A DNA stretch of 64,000 nucleotides, taken from contig NZ_WHPF01000006.1 of assembly GCF_013106755.1 (NCBI RefSeq), forward strand, positions 248,001 to 312,000, given 5' to 3'. The stretch comes from Limnovirga soli (GTDB lineage Bacteria > Bacteroidota > Bacteroidia > Chitinophagales > Chitinophagaceae). Positions 25,766-35,242 of the stretch are shown one piece after another; the first letter of the stretch is position 1, and each line of letters starts with the position of its first letter. Position numbers and translations under genes: made by a program. The notes below the pieces were generated by a model. It worked only from the letters and a program-made list of their open reading frames with translations. It made no database searches and was not told the DNA's origin.

Positions 25766-27310
25766 ATGAACATACCAAATATAAAAACACTCGGAGAGCT
25801 AAAAGCAAGTGGGTATCAGCCCATGTCGGTTAAAGATGAGATCAGAAAAAACCTGATTAAAAAAATACAGCAAAAAGAAACCACATTTCCCGGTATTATC
25901 GGTTACGAGGATTCAGTTATTCCCGATACAGAAAGGGCCTTATTGAGCAGACATAATATTTTATTCCTGGGTTTACGCGGACAAGCCAAAACCCGTATGG
26001 CCCGCCAGATGACCGAATTACTGGATGAATACATACCTTTTGTAGCCGGGAGTGAAATAAATGACGATCCCATAGCGCCACTAAGCAAATATGCCAAAGA
26101 CTTTATTGCTGCACATGGAGACGACACCCCTATACATTGGCTTCACCGAAGCGAACGCTATGGGGAAAAACTGGCCACACCCGATGTAAGTGTGGCCGAT
26201 TTGATTGGCGATATAGATCCTATAAAAGCCGCAAACCTGCGTTTAAGTTTTGCGGATGAGCAGGTAATACATTATGGCATTATACCACGTAGCAACCGCT
26301 CTATTTTTGTAATAAATGAAATACCCGATTTACAGGCCCGCATACAGGTTGCATTATTTAATATTTTAGAAGAAGGCGATATTCAAATTCGCGGTTTTAA
26401 GTTACGCATGCCTCTAGATATTATGTTTGTTTTTACCGCCAACCCGGAAGATTATACCAACCGAGGCAGTATTGTAACGCCTTTGAAAGACCGTATTCAA
26501 AGCCAGATACTTACCCACTATCCAAAGGATATTGACACTTCGCTCTCTATTACTGAGCAGGAAGCCAATATTAACGCAGAACAAGAGCAAAAAGTAAGCA
26601 TTAGCGATTTGATAAAAAGATTAATTGAACAGGTAGCATTTGAAGCACGTACCAATGAATATGTAGATAAAAAAAGTGGTGTTAGTGCCCGTTTAACCAT
26701 TGCTGCTTTTGAAAATGCAGTTAGCAGTGCCGAGCGCCGTGCTTTGGTAAATAATGAAACACATACGCAGGTTTGGATAAGCGATCTGGCCGGCATTATC
26801 CCCTCTATTACCGGTAAAATTGAGTTGGTGTACGAAGGTGAACAGGAAGGCCCCTATCAGGTGGCGGTAAACCTAGTTGACAAAGCTATTCGCACCCAAT
26901 TTTTACAGTATTTCCCCAATCCAGAAGTACAGAAAAAGAGAAAGCCTACCGGCAAACCATCGCAGCAACAAAAAGAACTGGATGGCCCTTACAAAACCAT
27001 TACCAGCTGGTTTGATAAAGGCAATCATCTTGACATTTTAAATGACATGAAAGATGCCGAAAAAATGGTTGCCCTGTATAAAGTAGATGGCCTCTACAGT
27101 ATTGTAAAAAAGCTGTTTCCTATGGCCAATGAAAAAGAAAGTGCCTTACTAATGGAGTTTGTTTTGCATGGCCTGAGTGCTTACTCGCTTATTAGTAAAA
27201 AAATTATTGATGGCACTATTCAGTTTAAGGATTTAATTGGCAGCATGATGAACCTTGGGCCATTAACCATGGACGAAGAAGATGAATTTAACGAAGACGA
27301 TTTTAGATAA
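25766..27310 (+). CDS. Mg-chelatase subunit I-like AAA+ ATPase
   Basis: 514 residues from the ATG at 25766, which has AAAGGA eight bases upstream; a Met 13 codons earlier lacks this. The MoxR/Mg-chelatase type AAA+ domain (about 40-290) has a Walker A of GLRGQAKTR, Walker B-like IFVINEIPDL, and sensor 1 FTANPEDY. A helical lid (about 300-400) and a C-terminal helical region follow. In this phylum such proteins usually work with a VWA-domain partner as a metal-insertion or remodelling chaperone, not in chlorophyll synthesis. No VWA gene is adjacent here, so the partner must be elsewhere. A terminator follows. Confidence 0.88.
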   Translation: MNIPNIKTLGELKASGYQPMSVKDEIRKNLIKKIQQKETTFPGIIGYEDSVIPDTERALLSRHNILFLGLRGQAKTRMARQMTELLDEYIPFVAGSEINDDPIAPLSKYAKDFIAAHGDDTPIHWLHRSERYGEKLATPDVSVADLIGDIDPIKAANLRLSFADEQVIHYGIIPRSNRSIFVINEIPDLQARIQVALFNILEEGDIQIRGFKLRMPLDIMFVFTANPEDYTNRGSIVTPLKDRIQSQILTHYPKDIDTSLSITEQEANINAEQEQKVSISDLIKRLIEQVAFEARTNEYVDKKSGVSARLTIAAFENAVSSAERRALVNNETHTQVWISDLAGIIPSITGKIELVYEGEQEGPYQVAVNLVDKAIRTQFLQYFPNPEVQKKRKPTGKPSQQQKELDGPYKTITSWFDKGNHLDILNDMKDAEKMVALYKVDGLYSIVKKLFPMANEKESALLMEFVLHGLSAYSLISKKIIDGTIQFKDLIGSMMNLGPLTMDEEDEFNEDDFR

Positions 27311-27333
27311 TCAGGATTACATTATTAATAACT

Positions 27334-27385
27334 AAAGGTTTGTAGCCGGTAAATACAATGTATGAAGCCTGCTGCAAACCTTTTT
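27334..27385 (+). terminator. Probable terminator after the AAA+ gene
   Basis: AAAGGTTTG and CAAACCTTT pair around a 32-base loop that contains a GTAGC/GCTGC-like inner match, then Ts. It lies 24 bases after the stop and abuts the repeat at 27386. Confidence 0.6.
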
Positions 27386-27433
27386 GCAGCTGCACTTGCC
27401 ACGCTCGGTTCAAGGTTCCTCTTTTATGGCAGC
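27386..27433 (-). repeat. Second dispersed repeat family, copy 2
   Basis: The reverse complement begins GCTGCCATAAAAGAGGAACC and continues GAACCGAGCGTGGCAAG then TGCAGCTGC. It matches 24074-24121 over 48 bp with about five differences. The two copies are inverted and flank the PLP-enzyme and AAA+ genes. Confidence 0.75.
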
Positions 27434-27538
27434 AATAAAAAACAAATATTACTATTTCTTATTAAAGTTGGGTGCAAAATATATGGGTTTGCGCTTGTTA
27501 ATACCCGCTAAAACAAAAGCTGCTTAGCATTACCAACC

Positions 27539-27586
27539 GCACAAGAGTGCGACGCAAGTAAAGCCAAATAGAAAGAATTTGCCGGG
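27539..27586 (+). repeat. 48-bp dispersed element
   Basis: GCACAAGAGTGCGACGCAAG, TAAAGCC, a 15-bp AT-rich spacer, GCCGGG. This is close to the consensus. Confidence 0.92.
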
Positions 27587-27613
27587 TACATAATTGCAAT
27601 ATGCTTTTAAAAA

Positions 27614-28474
27614 TTACTTAATAAGCAAACCAACTTTAAGTCCGTAAGTTAAAGAAAGGCCGGGGCTAATACCTAACCGTTGATTTACATAATTATATCC
27701 ACCGGAATCATAATAAACATCATACCCATAATTTCCTTTCTTATTATCGGCACCATAACCTAGTCCCCAATAAACATCTACCAGCATTTTTTCTCCAAAA
27801 ACCCATTGTTTGCCAACCTCTAACTGTAAAGCGCCAAAACTAACATGCTGCTTTTCTACCGAATAATCGCTGTTGCCTTTCCAAATAATTCTGTTCTCGC
27901 TATAATTACCCAAATACACTACTGGTTTTACATAAGCTCCTTGCATTATATGTGTAAACCTGGTTTTTCCAAACAAAAAATCGGGTAGTTTATTAAACTT
28001 ATAACCAGCAGAAGCAAAAAGCCCGAATTGATTTTTATGCACGGTTCTATAGGTGTTGTCGAAATATTCAAGCAATTGGCTTTTGCCCAATCCAATAATA
28101 CCCAACGATAATTCGTAGCTTTTACCCACACCGGTGCTTTTCTCAAAACTAAACTGGGAATAGCCCAACAACGGACTTAAAAAATCGAGTTTAATGGCTT
28201 TGCGTTGCTGGCCGGCGTAGTTGGCAGTATCTTTTATATCAACAGTAAATCTATCTACATATCCATTGGCATAAACAATAGAAATTACCAGGTTTTTATC
28301 AATGGCATAAATAGGGCCATCGGGGTTGTCTGCCATTTTATACCAAATCTCCATAGTGCCCACCTGTATTACTTTGCCCACAATGGGTGGCCCATTGCGT
28401 TTTATAATCTGGTCTTGTGCATGCAATGCCTGCAACAGGAAAAGCGCAATACAAAGGGCAAAGAGCTGTTTCAT
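27614..28474 (-). CDS. Exported protein of unknown function, probable outer-membrane barrel
   Basis: 286 residues. The signal peptide (1-19) ends LHAQ. Residues about 20-90 form a small beta domain of a type seen in Bacteroidota exported proteins (IIKRNGPPIVGKVIQVGTMEIWYK, here split, with VISIVYANGYVDRF). From about 95 onward there are alternating strands with Tyr, Gly and aromatic girdles, and the end is LSLTYGLKVGLLIK, so a small barrel is likely. I do not recognise a family with a known function. It lies upstream of murB on the same strand, but the 3' end of this gene is away from murB. Confidence 0.7.
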   Translation of the reverse strand: MKQLFALCIALFLLQALHAQDQIIKRNGPPIVGKVIQVGTMEIWYKMADNPDGPIYAIDKNLVISIVYANGYVDRFTVDIKDTANYAGQQRKAIKLDFLSPLLGYSQFSFEKSTGVGKSYELSLGIIGLGKSQLLEYFDNTYRTVHKNQFGLFASAGYKFNKLPDFLFGKTRFTHIMQGAYVKPVVYLGNYSENRIIWKGNSDYSVEKQHVSFGALQLEVGKQWVFGEKMLVDVYWGLGYGADNKKGNYGYDVYYDSGGYNYVNQRLGISPGLSLTYGLKVGLLIK

Positions 28475-28530
28475 AATTTTATTTTTTTTGACAACTGCTT
28501 TAAAATAAGCGTTGCACCTGATGGGTAATT

Positions 28531-29547
28531 CTATACAATATTTACTTCCCGTTCCAACGTTACGCCAAATTTATTGTAAACACTTTCTATAATTTTAGTG
28601 GATAGGGTATAAATATCACTTCCTTTTGCAGTGCCATAATTTACCAACACTAAGGCTTGTTGTGCATGGCATCCGGCATCGCCTTCGCGGTAACCTTTCC
28701 AGCCACATTGCTCAATTAACCAACCGGCAGCCAGCTTGGTTTCCTCCAAACCAACGGGATAACCAACTATGGCCGGAAACCTTTCCTTTAATGGCAGAAA
28801 TACGGTATTGGGAATTGTTGGGTTTTTAAAAAAACTACCGGCATTTCCAATTACAGCCGGGTTAGGTAGTTTGCTGCTGCGGATATTAATTACCGCCTGC
28901 GAAATAGCGGAAATAGACAACTGTTGTACGCCCATTTTCTCCAGTTCCTGTTCAATGGCGCCGTAGCTGGTATTGTATCGGGGTTCTTTACGCAAACGAA
29001 AAGTTACGCTCACAATTACAAATTGATTTTTTAAATGCTGTTTAAATACACTTTCCCTATAACCAAACCTGCAATCAGCAGCGTTAAAAGCAACCAGCGT
29101 TTTATCCTTTATATGATAGCCTTCCAGAGAATAAAACACATCTTTTATCTCTACACCATAAGCACCAATATTTTGCATGGGTGATGCACCCACATTCCCA
29201 GGAATCAAACTCAGGTTTTCCACACCTGCAAAACCATGTTGAATACAGTATTGCACAAAGCCGTGCCAGTTTTCGCCGGCAAAAGCTTTTACATAATAAT
29301 ATTCATCATCTTCCGCTTCCAGCGAAATGCCCTTTATATCGTTTTTTATTACCAGTGCATTCACCTCTTTTGTAAACAAAATATTACTCCCACCGCCCAA
29401 TACCAGTGTTGGCATATTGTCATAAGTTTCTAGAGATAGCAGCTGCTCCAAATCAGCTAAACCAGAAAACGATGAGAAATACCTGGCTTTTGATTCAATA
29501 CCAAATGTATTATAGGGGCGTAATGAAATATTTTCCTGAATTTGCAT
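28531..29547 (-). CDS. murB: UDP-N-acetylenolpyruvoylglucosamine reductase
   Basis: 338 residues from the Met of MQIQENISLRPYNTFGI; an upstream Met would overlap the divergent promoter and is not conserved in the family. FAD-binding motifs are LVLGGGSNILF and SLIPGNVGASPMQNIGAYG. Later motifs are DCRFGYRESVFK, and GNAGSFFKNP with the proton-donor Ser of GSFF. The length and insertions fit the type I (E. coli-like) enzyme. It reduces the enolpyruvyl group to give UDP-MurNAc, an early cytoplasmic step of peptidoglycan synthesis. It is divergent from the Rossmann oxidoreductase gene, with 18 bp between the starts. Confidence 0.97.
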   Translation of the reverse strand: MQIQENISLRPYNTFGIESKARYFSSFSGLADLEQLLSLETYDNMPTLVLGGGSNILFTKEVNALVIKNDIKGISLEAEDDEYYYVKAFAGENWHGFVQYCIQHGFAGVENLSLIPGNVGASPMQNIGAYGVEIKDVFYSLEGYHIKDKTLVAFNAADCRFGYRESVFKQHLKNQFVIVSVTFRLRKEPRYNTSYGAIEQELEKMGVQQLSISAISQAVINIRSSKLPNPAVIGNAGSFFKNPTIPNTVFLPLKERFPAIVGYPVGLEETKLAAGWLIEQCGWKGYREGDAGCHAQQALVLVNYGTAKGSDIYTLSTKIIESVYNKFGVTLEREVNIV

Positions 29548-29565
29548 AAGCGAAAATACTAAAAT

Positions 29566-30228
29566 ATGAAAGCACAAACGGCAGTAGTAATTGGCGCCAC
29601 CGGTTTAATAGGTGGCTTTGTGGCAGAGCAGTTGTTGCAAGACAGCCATTTTTCTATTGTGCGACTGTTAGTGCGCAAACCCATTAGCCTGCAGCATCCC
29701 AAACTACAGGTTTGTATAACAGACTTTAATAACCTTGCCGATTTTGCCACTCAAATGGGCAAAGGCGATACTATTTTTTGTTGCGTAGGCACTACCCAAC
29801 AAAAAGTAAAAGGCGATAGTGCTGCTTATAGAAAAGTAGATGTTGATATACCGCTAAATGCCGCCAGTATTGGTGTTGCGGCAGGTTTTACAAAATTTAT
29901 GCTGGTATCATCTGTAGGGGCCAGTACTGGTTCGGGCAATTTTTATTTGCAATTAAAAGGCGAAGTAGAAGAAAAATTACAGGCATTTGCATTTTCTGTA
30001 ATTGGTATTTTTCAACCTTCTATGTTATTGGGGCCGCGTAAAGAAAGCAGAAAGGGCGAAGCCATTGGCAAACTATTGGCGAAAGTAATTTCACCGTTAT
30101 TATTGGGCTCGTTGGGCAAATACAAACCTATTGAAGCAAAACAAGTAGCCAAAGCCATGGTGCATGCGGCTGTAACTGCTGCACCCGGCTTACGGTTTTA
30201 CCAATACCCAGATTTAATAAAAGTATAA
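29566..30228 (+). CDS. NAD(P)-binding Rossmann-fold oxidoreductase-like protein
   Basis: 220 residues. The N-terminal VVIGATGLIGGFVAEQLL has the GxxGxxG dinucleotide motif of atypical SDRs. FCCVGTTQQKVKGDSAAYRKVDVDIP, split in the middle, resembles the HTATIP2/TIP30-like and YbjT-like group. There is no YxxxK dyad in the usual place, so catalysis is uncertain and a nucleotide-sensing role is possible. It is predicted cytoplasmic. It shares a very short divergent promoter region with murB. Confidence 0.82.
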   Translation: MKAQTAVVIGATGLIGGFVAEQLLQDSHFSIVRLLVRKPISLQHPKLQVCITDFNNLADFATQMGKGDTIFCCVGTTQQKVKGDSAAYRKVDVDIPLNAASIGVAAGFTKFMLVSSVGASTGSGNFYLQLKGEVEEKLQAFAFSVIGIFQPSMLLGPRKESRKGEAIGKLLAKVISPLLLGSLGKYKPIEAKQVAKAMVHAAVTAAPGLRFYQYPDLIKV

Positions 30229-30264
30229 GGTATAAATGGCTGTTATGCTGCGTTACTTGTTGCA

Positions 30265-30395
30265 GTACAAGAGTGCGACGCAAGTAAAGTTGACTGGTCA
30301 ATTACAGCCGGGATACAAAGAGGAAAAAACATCATACTTTTTTGGGCCAGACAAATGATTAAAAATGAGGCTGTACTTGCGTCGCACTCTTGTAC
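30265..30395. repeat. Inverted pair of 48-bp dispersed elements, tail to tail
   Basis: The plus-strand copy 30265-30312 ends in GCCGGG. The minus-strand copy 30347-30395 has its GCCGGG-like end facing it 34 bp away, so the GTAC ends are outside. This is the opposite arrangement to the other four pairs. Together with a promoter candidate it accounts for the 385-bp gap before the P-type ATPase. Confidence 0.87.
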
Positions 30396-30526
30396 CCCAG
30401 TAACTACATTCGGCTTTTACAGCCACGGTAACCAACTTTAAGCAATCCCAATTTACGTTAAGATATTAGCTTTAAATTAATGCTTGCGCCACCTAAATTA
30501 ACCTGAAAAGCAAGGCATTGTTAGTG

Positions 30527-30534
30527 TACCTTTG
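30527..30534 (+). promoter_or_regulatory. Candidate -7 box before the P-type ATPase
   Basis: TACCTTTG matches TAnnTTTG exactly, 80 bp upstream of the ATG. No good -33 TTTG lies at the standard distance, so confidence is modest. Confidence 0.4.
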
Positions 30535-30613
30535 CACAAGTTTGTTTTATACTATACAATTAAAACAACACACCTTAATTACACCTTGAAAACCTATAAA
30601 TAACCAGTTTTCT

Positions 30614-33115
30614 ATGCCAACTTCCACCATTAGTTTCACCGGCTTATCAAACGAAGAAGTAAATAGTTCCCGGGAAAAATTTGGCAGCAATGCCATCACC
30701 TCAGCAAAAGAACATACGATACTGCACGATATACTGGGTATTTTAAAAGAACCCATGATTTTATTATTACTCCTTGCGGCCACCATTTATTTTATAAGTG
30801 GTAAATATGGAGATGGCATTTTTATGCTGGTGGCCATAGTATTAATAGCGGCAATTTCTCTATACCAGGATAATAAAAGCCGCAATGCATTGGCTGCATT
30901 AAAAACACTTACTGAGCCTGATTGTAAAGTAATTCGCAACAGTGAAATAATCAGCATTAAAACCGAAGAGCTGGTACCCGGCGATTTGATGATGATTGAA
31001 GAAGGCAGCCCGGTACCTGCGGATGGCATCATAAAACAAGCCAATGATTTTTCGGTTAACGAATCTATACTTACCGGCGAATCTATGGCCGTTAACAAAT
31101 CTGAAAACAGCGAAGAAAAAGCTGTATTTCAGGCTACAACAGTAGTAAGCGGTTTGGCAATTTGCGAGGTTACCGCCACGGGCAACAATACCCGCTTAGC
31201 AGCTATAGGCAAAAGCATTGAAGCTATAAAGGAAGAAGACACTCCACTACAAATACAAATAGAAAATTTTGTAAAGAAAATGGTGGTAATTGGAGTGGTT
31301 GTTTTTTTAATTGTATGGGCAATTAATTATTTTAATTCAGGTAGCATGCTGGATAGCTTACTAAAAGCCTTAACCCTCGCTATGAGTATTATACCCGAAG
31401 AAATACCTGTAACATTTACCACTTTTATGGCGCTGGGTGCCTGGCGTTTGATGAAGATGGGTATTATAGTAAAGCAAACAAAAACAGTTGAAGCATTGGG
31501 CAGCGCTACGGTTATTTGTACTGATAAAACCGGCACCATTACTGAAAACCGAATGGAATTGGCCCGTTTTTATTCATTACCGGATAATACAATTAGCAAG
31601 TATAGTGATGGCTTAAATGATATGGAAAAAGAACTGATTCGTTTTGCCATGTGGTCAAGCGAACCCATACCTTTTGACCCAATGGAACTGGCTATACATG
31701 AGGCCTATAAACAAACAGCACCAACAGATGAAAGGCCATTGTATAAAATGGTGCATGAGTACCCATTATCTGGCAAGCCACCCATGATGACCCATGTATT
31801 TGAAAATGCATCAGGCAACCGAATAATGGCTGCCAAAGGAGCCCCTGAAGCTATTATAGCAGTTTGTACTTTAGACGATACCCAAAAGAAAAATATATTA
31901 CTGGCAGTACAAACCATGGCAGCAGAAGGCTTTAGGGTATTGGGGGTGGGCACAACCACCATGCAGGGCGATGCCTACCCTGCCACGCAGCAGGAACTAA
32001 CATTTGATTTTAAAGGGTTGGTTGCCTTTTACGATCCGCCAAAGAAAAATATTGCTGCGGTATTTCAATCTTTTTACCAGGCCGGCATAAAGGTTAAAAT
32101 AATTACCGGCGACAATGCTGCCACTACCACCACCATTGCCAAACAAGTGGGTTTTGAGGGTGCAGATAACCATTGCGATGGTGAAACCATTATGCAATTA
32201 GAGGGTGAAGCACTCAACAAAAAAGTAGCGGCCACCAGCATTTTTACCCGCATGTTCCCCGAAGCCAAATTAAAGGTGATTAATGCCCTTAAAGACAGCA
32301 AAGAAATTGTGGCGATGACAGGCGATGGGGTTAATGATGGACCGGCTTTAAAAGCCGCCCATATTGGTATTGCAATGGGCAAAAAAGGATCTGACCTGGC
32401 AAAAAGGGCCAGCTCACTAATTTTAATGGATGATGATTTGTCAAGCATGGTGGATGCGGTGGCAATGGGCCGAAAAATATATACGAATATCAAGAAAGCG
32501 ATACAGTATGTTATTTCTATCCATATTCCTATAGTGTTAACCGTGTTTTTACCATTGGCGCTGGGCTGGGTATACCCGAATATATTTACACCGGTACATG
32601 TAATTTTTATGGAAATGATTATGGGCCCTACCTGCTCTATCATATACGAGAACGAACCAATGGAAAGCAATACCATGCAGCAAGCTCCAAGGCCGTTTAC
32701 TACTACATTTTTTAAATTAAAAGAGCTTATCACCAGTATTATACAGGGGCTGGGAATAACCCTTGGCACATTGGGTGTTTATCAACTCTCGGTGTATTTG
32801 CAATACGATGAAAACACTACCCGCACCATGGTATTTGTTACACTGATTACTGCGAATATTTTTTTAACCCTGGTAAACCGTTCATTTTACTACTCAATGG
32901 TTACTACGGCCAGATATAAAAATAATTTGATACTGGTAATCATCGCCGCCACTATTGCATTATCGGCTGTTCTTCTATTTATTCCGGTGTGTAGCAGGTT
33001 CTTTCAGTTTGAGCCTTTGCAGCTGAACCAATTTGTGATTTGTATTGCTACGGGTTTTATATCAGTAACATGGTATGAAATAGTTAAGTGGATAAAACGC
33101 AATAAAAAGGCCTAA
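30614..33115 (+). CDS. Cation-translocating P-type ATPase (PMCA/SERCA-like, P2 type)
   Basis: 833 residues. There is an N-terminal cation-ATPase motif region (1-45). The actuator domain has TGES (154-157), the phosphorylation site is DKTGT with Asp304, and the hinge is MTGDGVNDGPALK. Ten membrane segments can be placed: two pairs before the P domain and six after. Membrane segment 4 carries PEEIP (261-265) where SERCA has PEGLP. Segment 6 reads FMEMIMGPTCSIIYENEP, with Gly where calcium pumps usually have Asp. The ion is therefore uncertain; calcium is the family default, but the altered ligands may mean another cation or proton coupling. Confidence 0.92.
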   Translation: MPTSTISFTGLSNEEVNSSREKFGSNAITSAKEHTILHDILGILKEPMILLLLLAATIYFISGKYGDGIFMLVAIVLIAAISLYQDNKSRNALAALKTLTEPDCKVIRNSEIISIKTEELVPGDLMMIEEGSPVPADGIIKQANDFSVNESILTGESMAVNKSENSEEKAVFQATTVVSGLAICEVTATGNNTRLAAIGKSIEAIKEEDTPLQIQIENFVKKMVVIGVVVFLIVWAINYFNSGSMLDSLLKALTLAMSIIPEEIPVTFTTFMALGAWRLMKMGIIVKQTKTVEALGSATVICTDKTGTITENRMELARFYSLPDNTISKYSDGLNDMEKELIRFAMWSSEPIPFDPMELAIHEAYKQTAPTDERPLYKMVHEYPLSGKPPMMTHVFENASGNRIMAAKGAPEAIIAVCTLDDTQKKNILLAVQTMAAEGFRVLGVGTTTMQGDAYPATQQELTFDFKGLVAFYDPPKKNIAAVFQSFYQAGIKVKIITGDNAATTTTIAKQVGFEGADNHCDGETIMQLEGEALNKKVAATSIFTRMFPEAKLKVINALKDSKEIVAMTGDGVNDGPALKAAHIGIAMGKKGSDLAKRASSLILMDDDLSSMVDAVAMGRKIYTNIKKAIQYVISIHIPIVLTVFLPLALGWVYPNIFTPVHVIFMEMIMGPTCSIIYENEPMESNTMQQAPRPFTTTFFKLKELITSIIQGLGITLGTLGVYQLSVYLQYDENTTRTMVFVTLITANIFLTLVNRSFYYSMVTTARYKNNLILVIIAATIALSAVLLFIPVCSRFFQFEPLQLNQFVICIATGFISVTWYEIVKWIKRNKKA

Positions 33116-33170
33116 ACCTTGCTATAAAAAAATGATTTATTGGCTGTTTGCAGCTGCTTCATTTGCTACA

Positions 33171-33219
33171 GTACAAGTGTGCGAAGCAAGGGATGCCCAT
33201 TATAGTCACCAGCGCTAGG
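33171..33219 (+). repeat. 48-bp dispersed element, one core substitution
   Basis: GTACAAGTGTGCGAAGCAAG (A for C in the core), then GGATGC, spacer and GCTAGG. It lies 55 bp after the P-type ATPase stop. Confidence 0.8.
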
Positions 33220-33354
33220 CCCAAAACATTCTTACTCTGTAAATTAATTGCATAGTGTTAGATGCTGCTTTTGATGAACACTTCCAAGAGATAGCTAAGA
33301 CTTAACAATCAGGTGATAATTGTTTTGTTACTTAGTGTTATAAAAAATACGCTT

Positions 33355-34188
33355 ATGTCTTTTACCAGAAGATCTTTTTTATTGAATGGTATTAAAACCA
33401 TTGTAGCCATAGGTGCGGCCAATACTATACAATCTTTTAGAGCAGGCGCTTTTGCGCTGCCACCGGCCAACAAAATTCAAATGCGTTTTGCCATTGCCAG
33501 CGATGGGCATTATGGCCAGCCTAATACCCCTTTTGAGGCACAGCACCTGGAAATGGTAAATTGGCTAAACGCAGAAAAGCAACACCGTGGTTTAGATTTT
33601 ACCATGATTAACGGAGATATTTTTCATAACGAAACGGCCAACCTGCCATTGGTAAAAGCAAACTGGGACAAACTTACCATGCCTTATCATGTTTCGCATG
33701 GCAACCATGATATGATTGATGAAGCCGCCTGGTTAGCAACCTGGCAAACGCCCTGGCATTACACATTTGAGCATAAAGACAATGCTTTTTTGGTATTGAA
33801 TACAGCAGATGATAAGGGCAATTATATTAGTCCCGATGCAGCCTATACCAGGGAACAACTTACCCAATTGGCTGGCAAAAAAAAGCTATTTGTGTTTATG
33901 CATATTACCCCTTTTAACTGGACCAAAGGTGGCCTGCCCTGCCCCGATATTGTAGCTTTATTTAACAAGCAAGAAAACCTGAAAGCGGTGTTTCATGGCC
34001 ACGACCATAATATGGATGATGTAAAAGAAAATGAAGGCAAATTTTATTTTTTTGATGCCCATATTGGTGGTAGCTGGGGCACAGATTATCGCGGCTATCG
34101 TATTGTAGAAATACTAAAAAACGGCACTATACTTACCTACCAAACCAACCCGGCGAACGCCAGCATGGTGAACAGCAAAACACTTTAA
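33355..34188 (+). CDS. Exported metallophosphoesterase (calcineurin-like)
   Basis: 277 residues from the ATG at 33355, whose product begins MSFTRRSFLLNGIKTIV, a twin-arginine (Tat) leader; the longer frame upstream would bury it. Metallophosphoesterase motifs run in order: ASDGHYG (D-x-H), INGDIFHN (GDxxH variant), SHGNHDM (GNHD), FMHITPF and FHGHDHN (GHxH). All dinuclear metal ligands can be assigned. It is probably a periplasmic phosphatase or phosphodiesterase folded before export. The substrate is unknown, and there is no operon partner. Confidence 0.9.
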   Translation: MSFTRRSFLLNGIKTIVAIGAANTIQSFRAGAFALPPANKIQMRFAIASDGHYGQPNTPFEAQHLEMVNWLNAEKQHRGLDFTMINGDIFHNETANLPLVKANWDKLTMPYHVSHGNHDMIDEAAWLATWQTPWHYTFEHKDNAFLVLNTADDKGNYISPDAAYTREQLTQLAGKKKLFVFMHITPFNWTKGGLPCPDIVALFNKQENLKAVFHGHDHNMDDVKENEGKFYFFDAHIGGSWGTDYRGYRIVEILKNGTILTYQTNPANASMVNSKTL

Positions 34189-34283
34189 AGTTTTTTAATC
34201 CATTTTGTTTGCCGCATATTTTAGCTGGCAGGCGTAACAGTGTTCGCCGTTATTAAAGGTGTTGAGGATTGATTGCAGGGCAC

Positions 34284-34312
34284 AAAAAAACAACCCCGAA
34301 AGGTTGCTTTTT
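34284..34312 (-). terminator. Terminator of the SPFH gene
   Basis: CAACC and GGTTG with inner CCGAAA. On the minus strand a run of seven Ts follows. A T-rich stretch on the plus side may also serve the metallophosphoesterase gene. Confidence 0.8.
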
Positions 34313-34330
34313 ATTCTAGTTATTAGCAAA

Positions 34331-35242
34331 TTACTTATTGTCTTTGGTATCTAAAATTACCGGTGTACTGCCCTTGCCCATAACAATAATTTTGGCGTTG
34401 GCAGATTGTGCCAAAGCTAATTGGGCTTTAATACTTTCGTACTGCAACTGCTTATCGGTAAGGCTTTCGCTGATAATGCGCTGGTAATCGGCAATACCTT
34501 GTGCTTCTACCCTTTTGCGTTCGGCTTCCTGTTTTTCTTTGGCCAGTACAAACTGCATTTTTTGTGCATCCTGCTCAGCATTTATTTTTTGTTCTATGGT
34601 AGCTTTTACACTTTCGGGAAGTGCTATATTTCTTACCAGTAATTGCTCTAAAAATAAACCACGGGAAGCAAAATCCTTTTCAATGGTTTTAAAAATGCGT
34701 TGCTGAAATTCATCCCTTTTGGTAGAATACAAAGCCACGGCATCGTAATAAACGGCATTGTCTCTAATACGGGTACGTGTAATGGGGCGTACAATTTTAT
34801 CTTCATAGTCCACACCTGTTTCTCTTAACAGCTTTGGCGCATCAGTGGTTACAACATGATACAATACGGAAAGATCGATGGTTACTTCCAGTCCATCTGC
34901 AGTTAATACCCGAATGGCATCGTCTCCGCTTTTCATTCCCTCGTCGTGTACACCACTCATGGTATAATTCTGGGTTCTAACATCCAGCTTTTCTACCTCC
35001 AATAAAGGGTTAATAAAGTTAAGTCCACTGGTAAGCACATCGGTTTGTACTTTACCAAATAGTTTTTTTACCCCTACCTGTCCTGCTTCTACCTGAACCA
35101 CGCAGGAGGTAAGTACACCAATAACAATCATAATAACACCTACAATTTTGGTGGGGCCAACAAAACGTCTCAGGTCATCATTGCTGCGGCCAAGGCTTAT
35201 GCCTACAATAAACACAATGAAGCCAATAATAATAAGTAACAT
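34331..35242 (-). CDS. SPFH/Band 7 (prohibitin-like) membrane protein
   Basis: 303 residues. Two N-terminal hydrophobic segments (about 2-17 and 33-50) anchor it. Residues about 52-225 are the SPFH/Band 7 domain (EAGQVGVKKLFGKV, VTIDLSVLYHV, YDAVALYSTKRDEF). A charged coiled coil follows (about 220-280, KMQFVLAKEKQEAERKRVEA). The prohibitin-like family forms large membrane rings that organise lipids or control FtsH-type proteases. No NfeD or HflK gene is adjacent. The inner-membrane location is inferred from the two helices. Confidence 0.9.
   Translation of the reverse strand: MLLIIIGFIVFIVGISLGRSNDDLRRFVGPTKIVGVIMIVIGVLTSCVVQVEAGQVGVKKLFGKVQTDVLTSGLNFINPLLEVEKLDVRTQNYTMSGVHDEGMKSGDDAIRVLTADGLEVTIDLSVLYHVVTTDAPKLLRETGVDYEDKIVRPITRTRIRDNAVYYDAVALYSTKRDEFQQRIFKTIEKDFASRGLFLEQLLVRNIALPESVKATIEQKINAEQDAQKMQFVLAKEKQEAERKRVEAQGIADYQRIISESLTDKQLQYESIKAQLALAQSANAKIIVMGKGSTPVILDTKDNK

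Noticed and set aside
24074-27433. Composite transposon bounded by the second repeat
   Set aside because: No transposase between the copies, no target-site duplication seen, and both enclosed genes are ordinary chromosomal types.
32074-32769. 231-codon frame antisense to the P-type ATPase gene
   Set aside because: It mirrors the codon use of the strongly supported gene on the other strand; no domain of its own.
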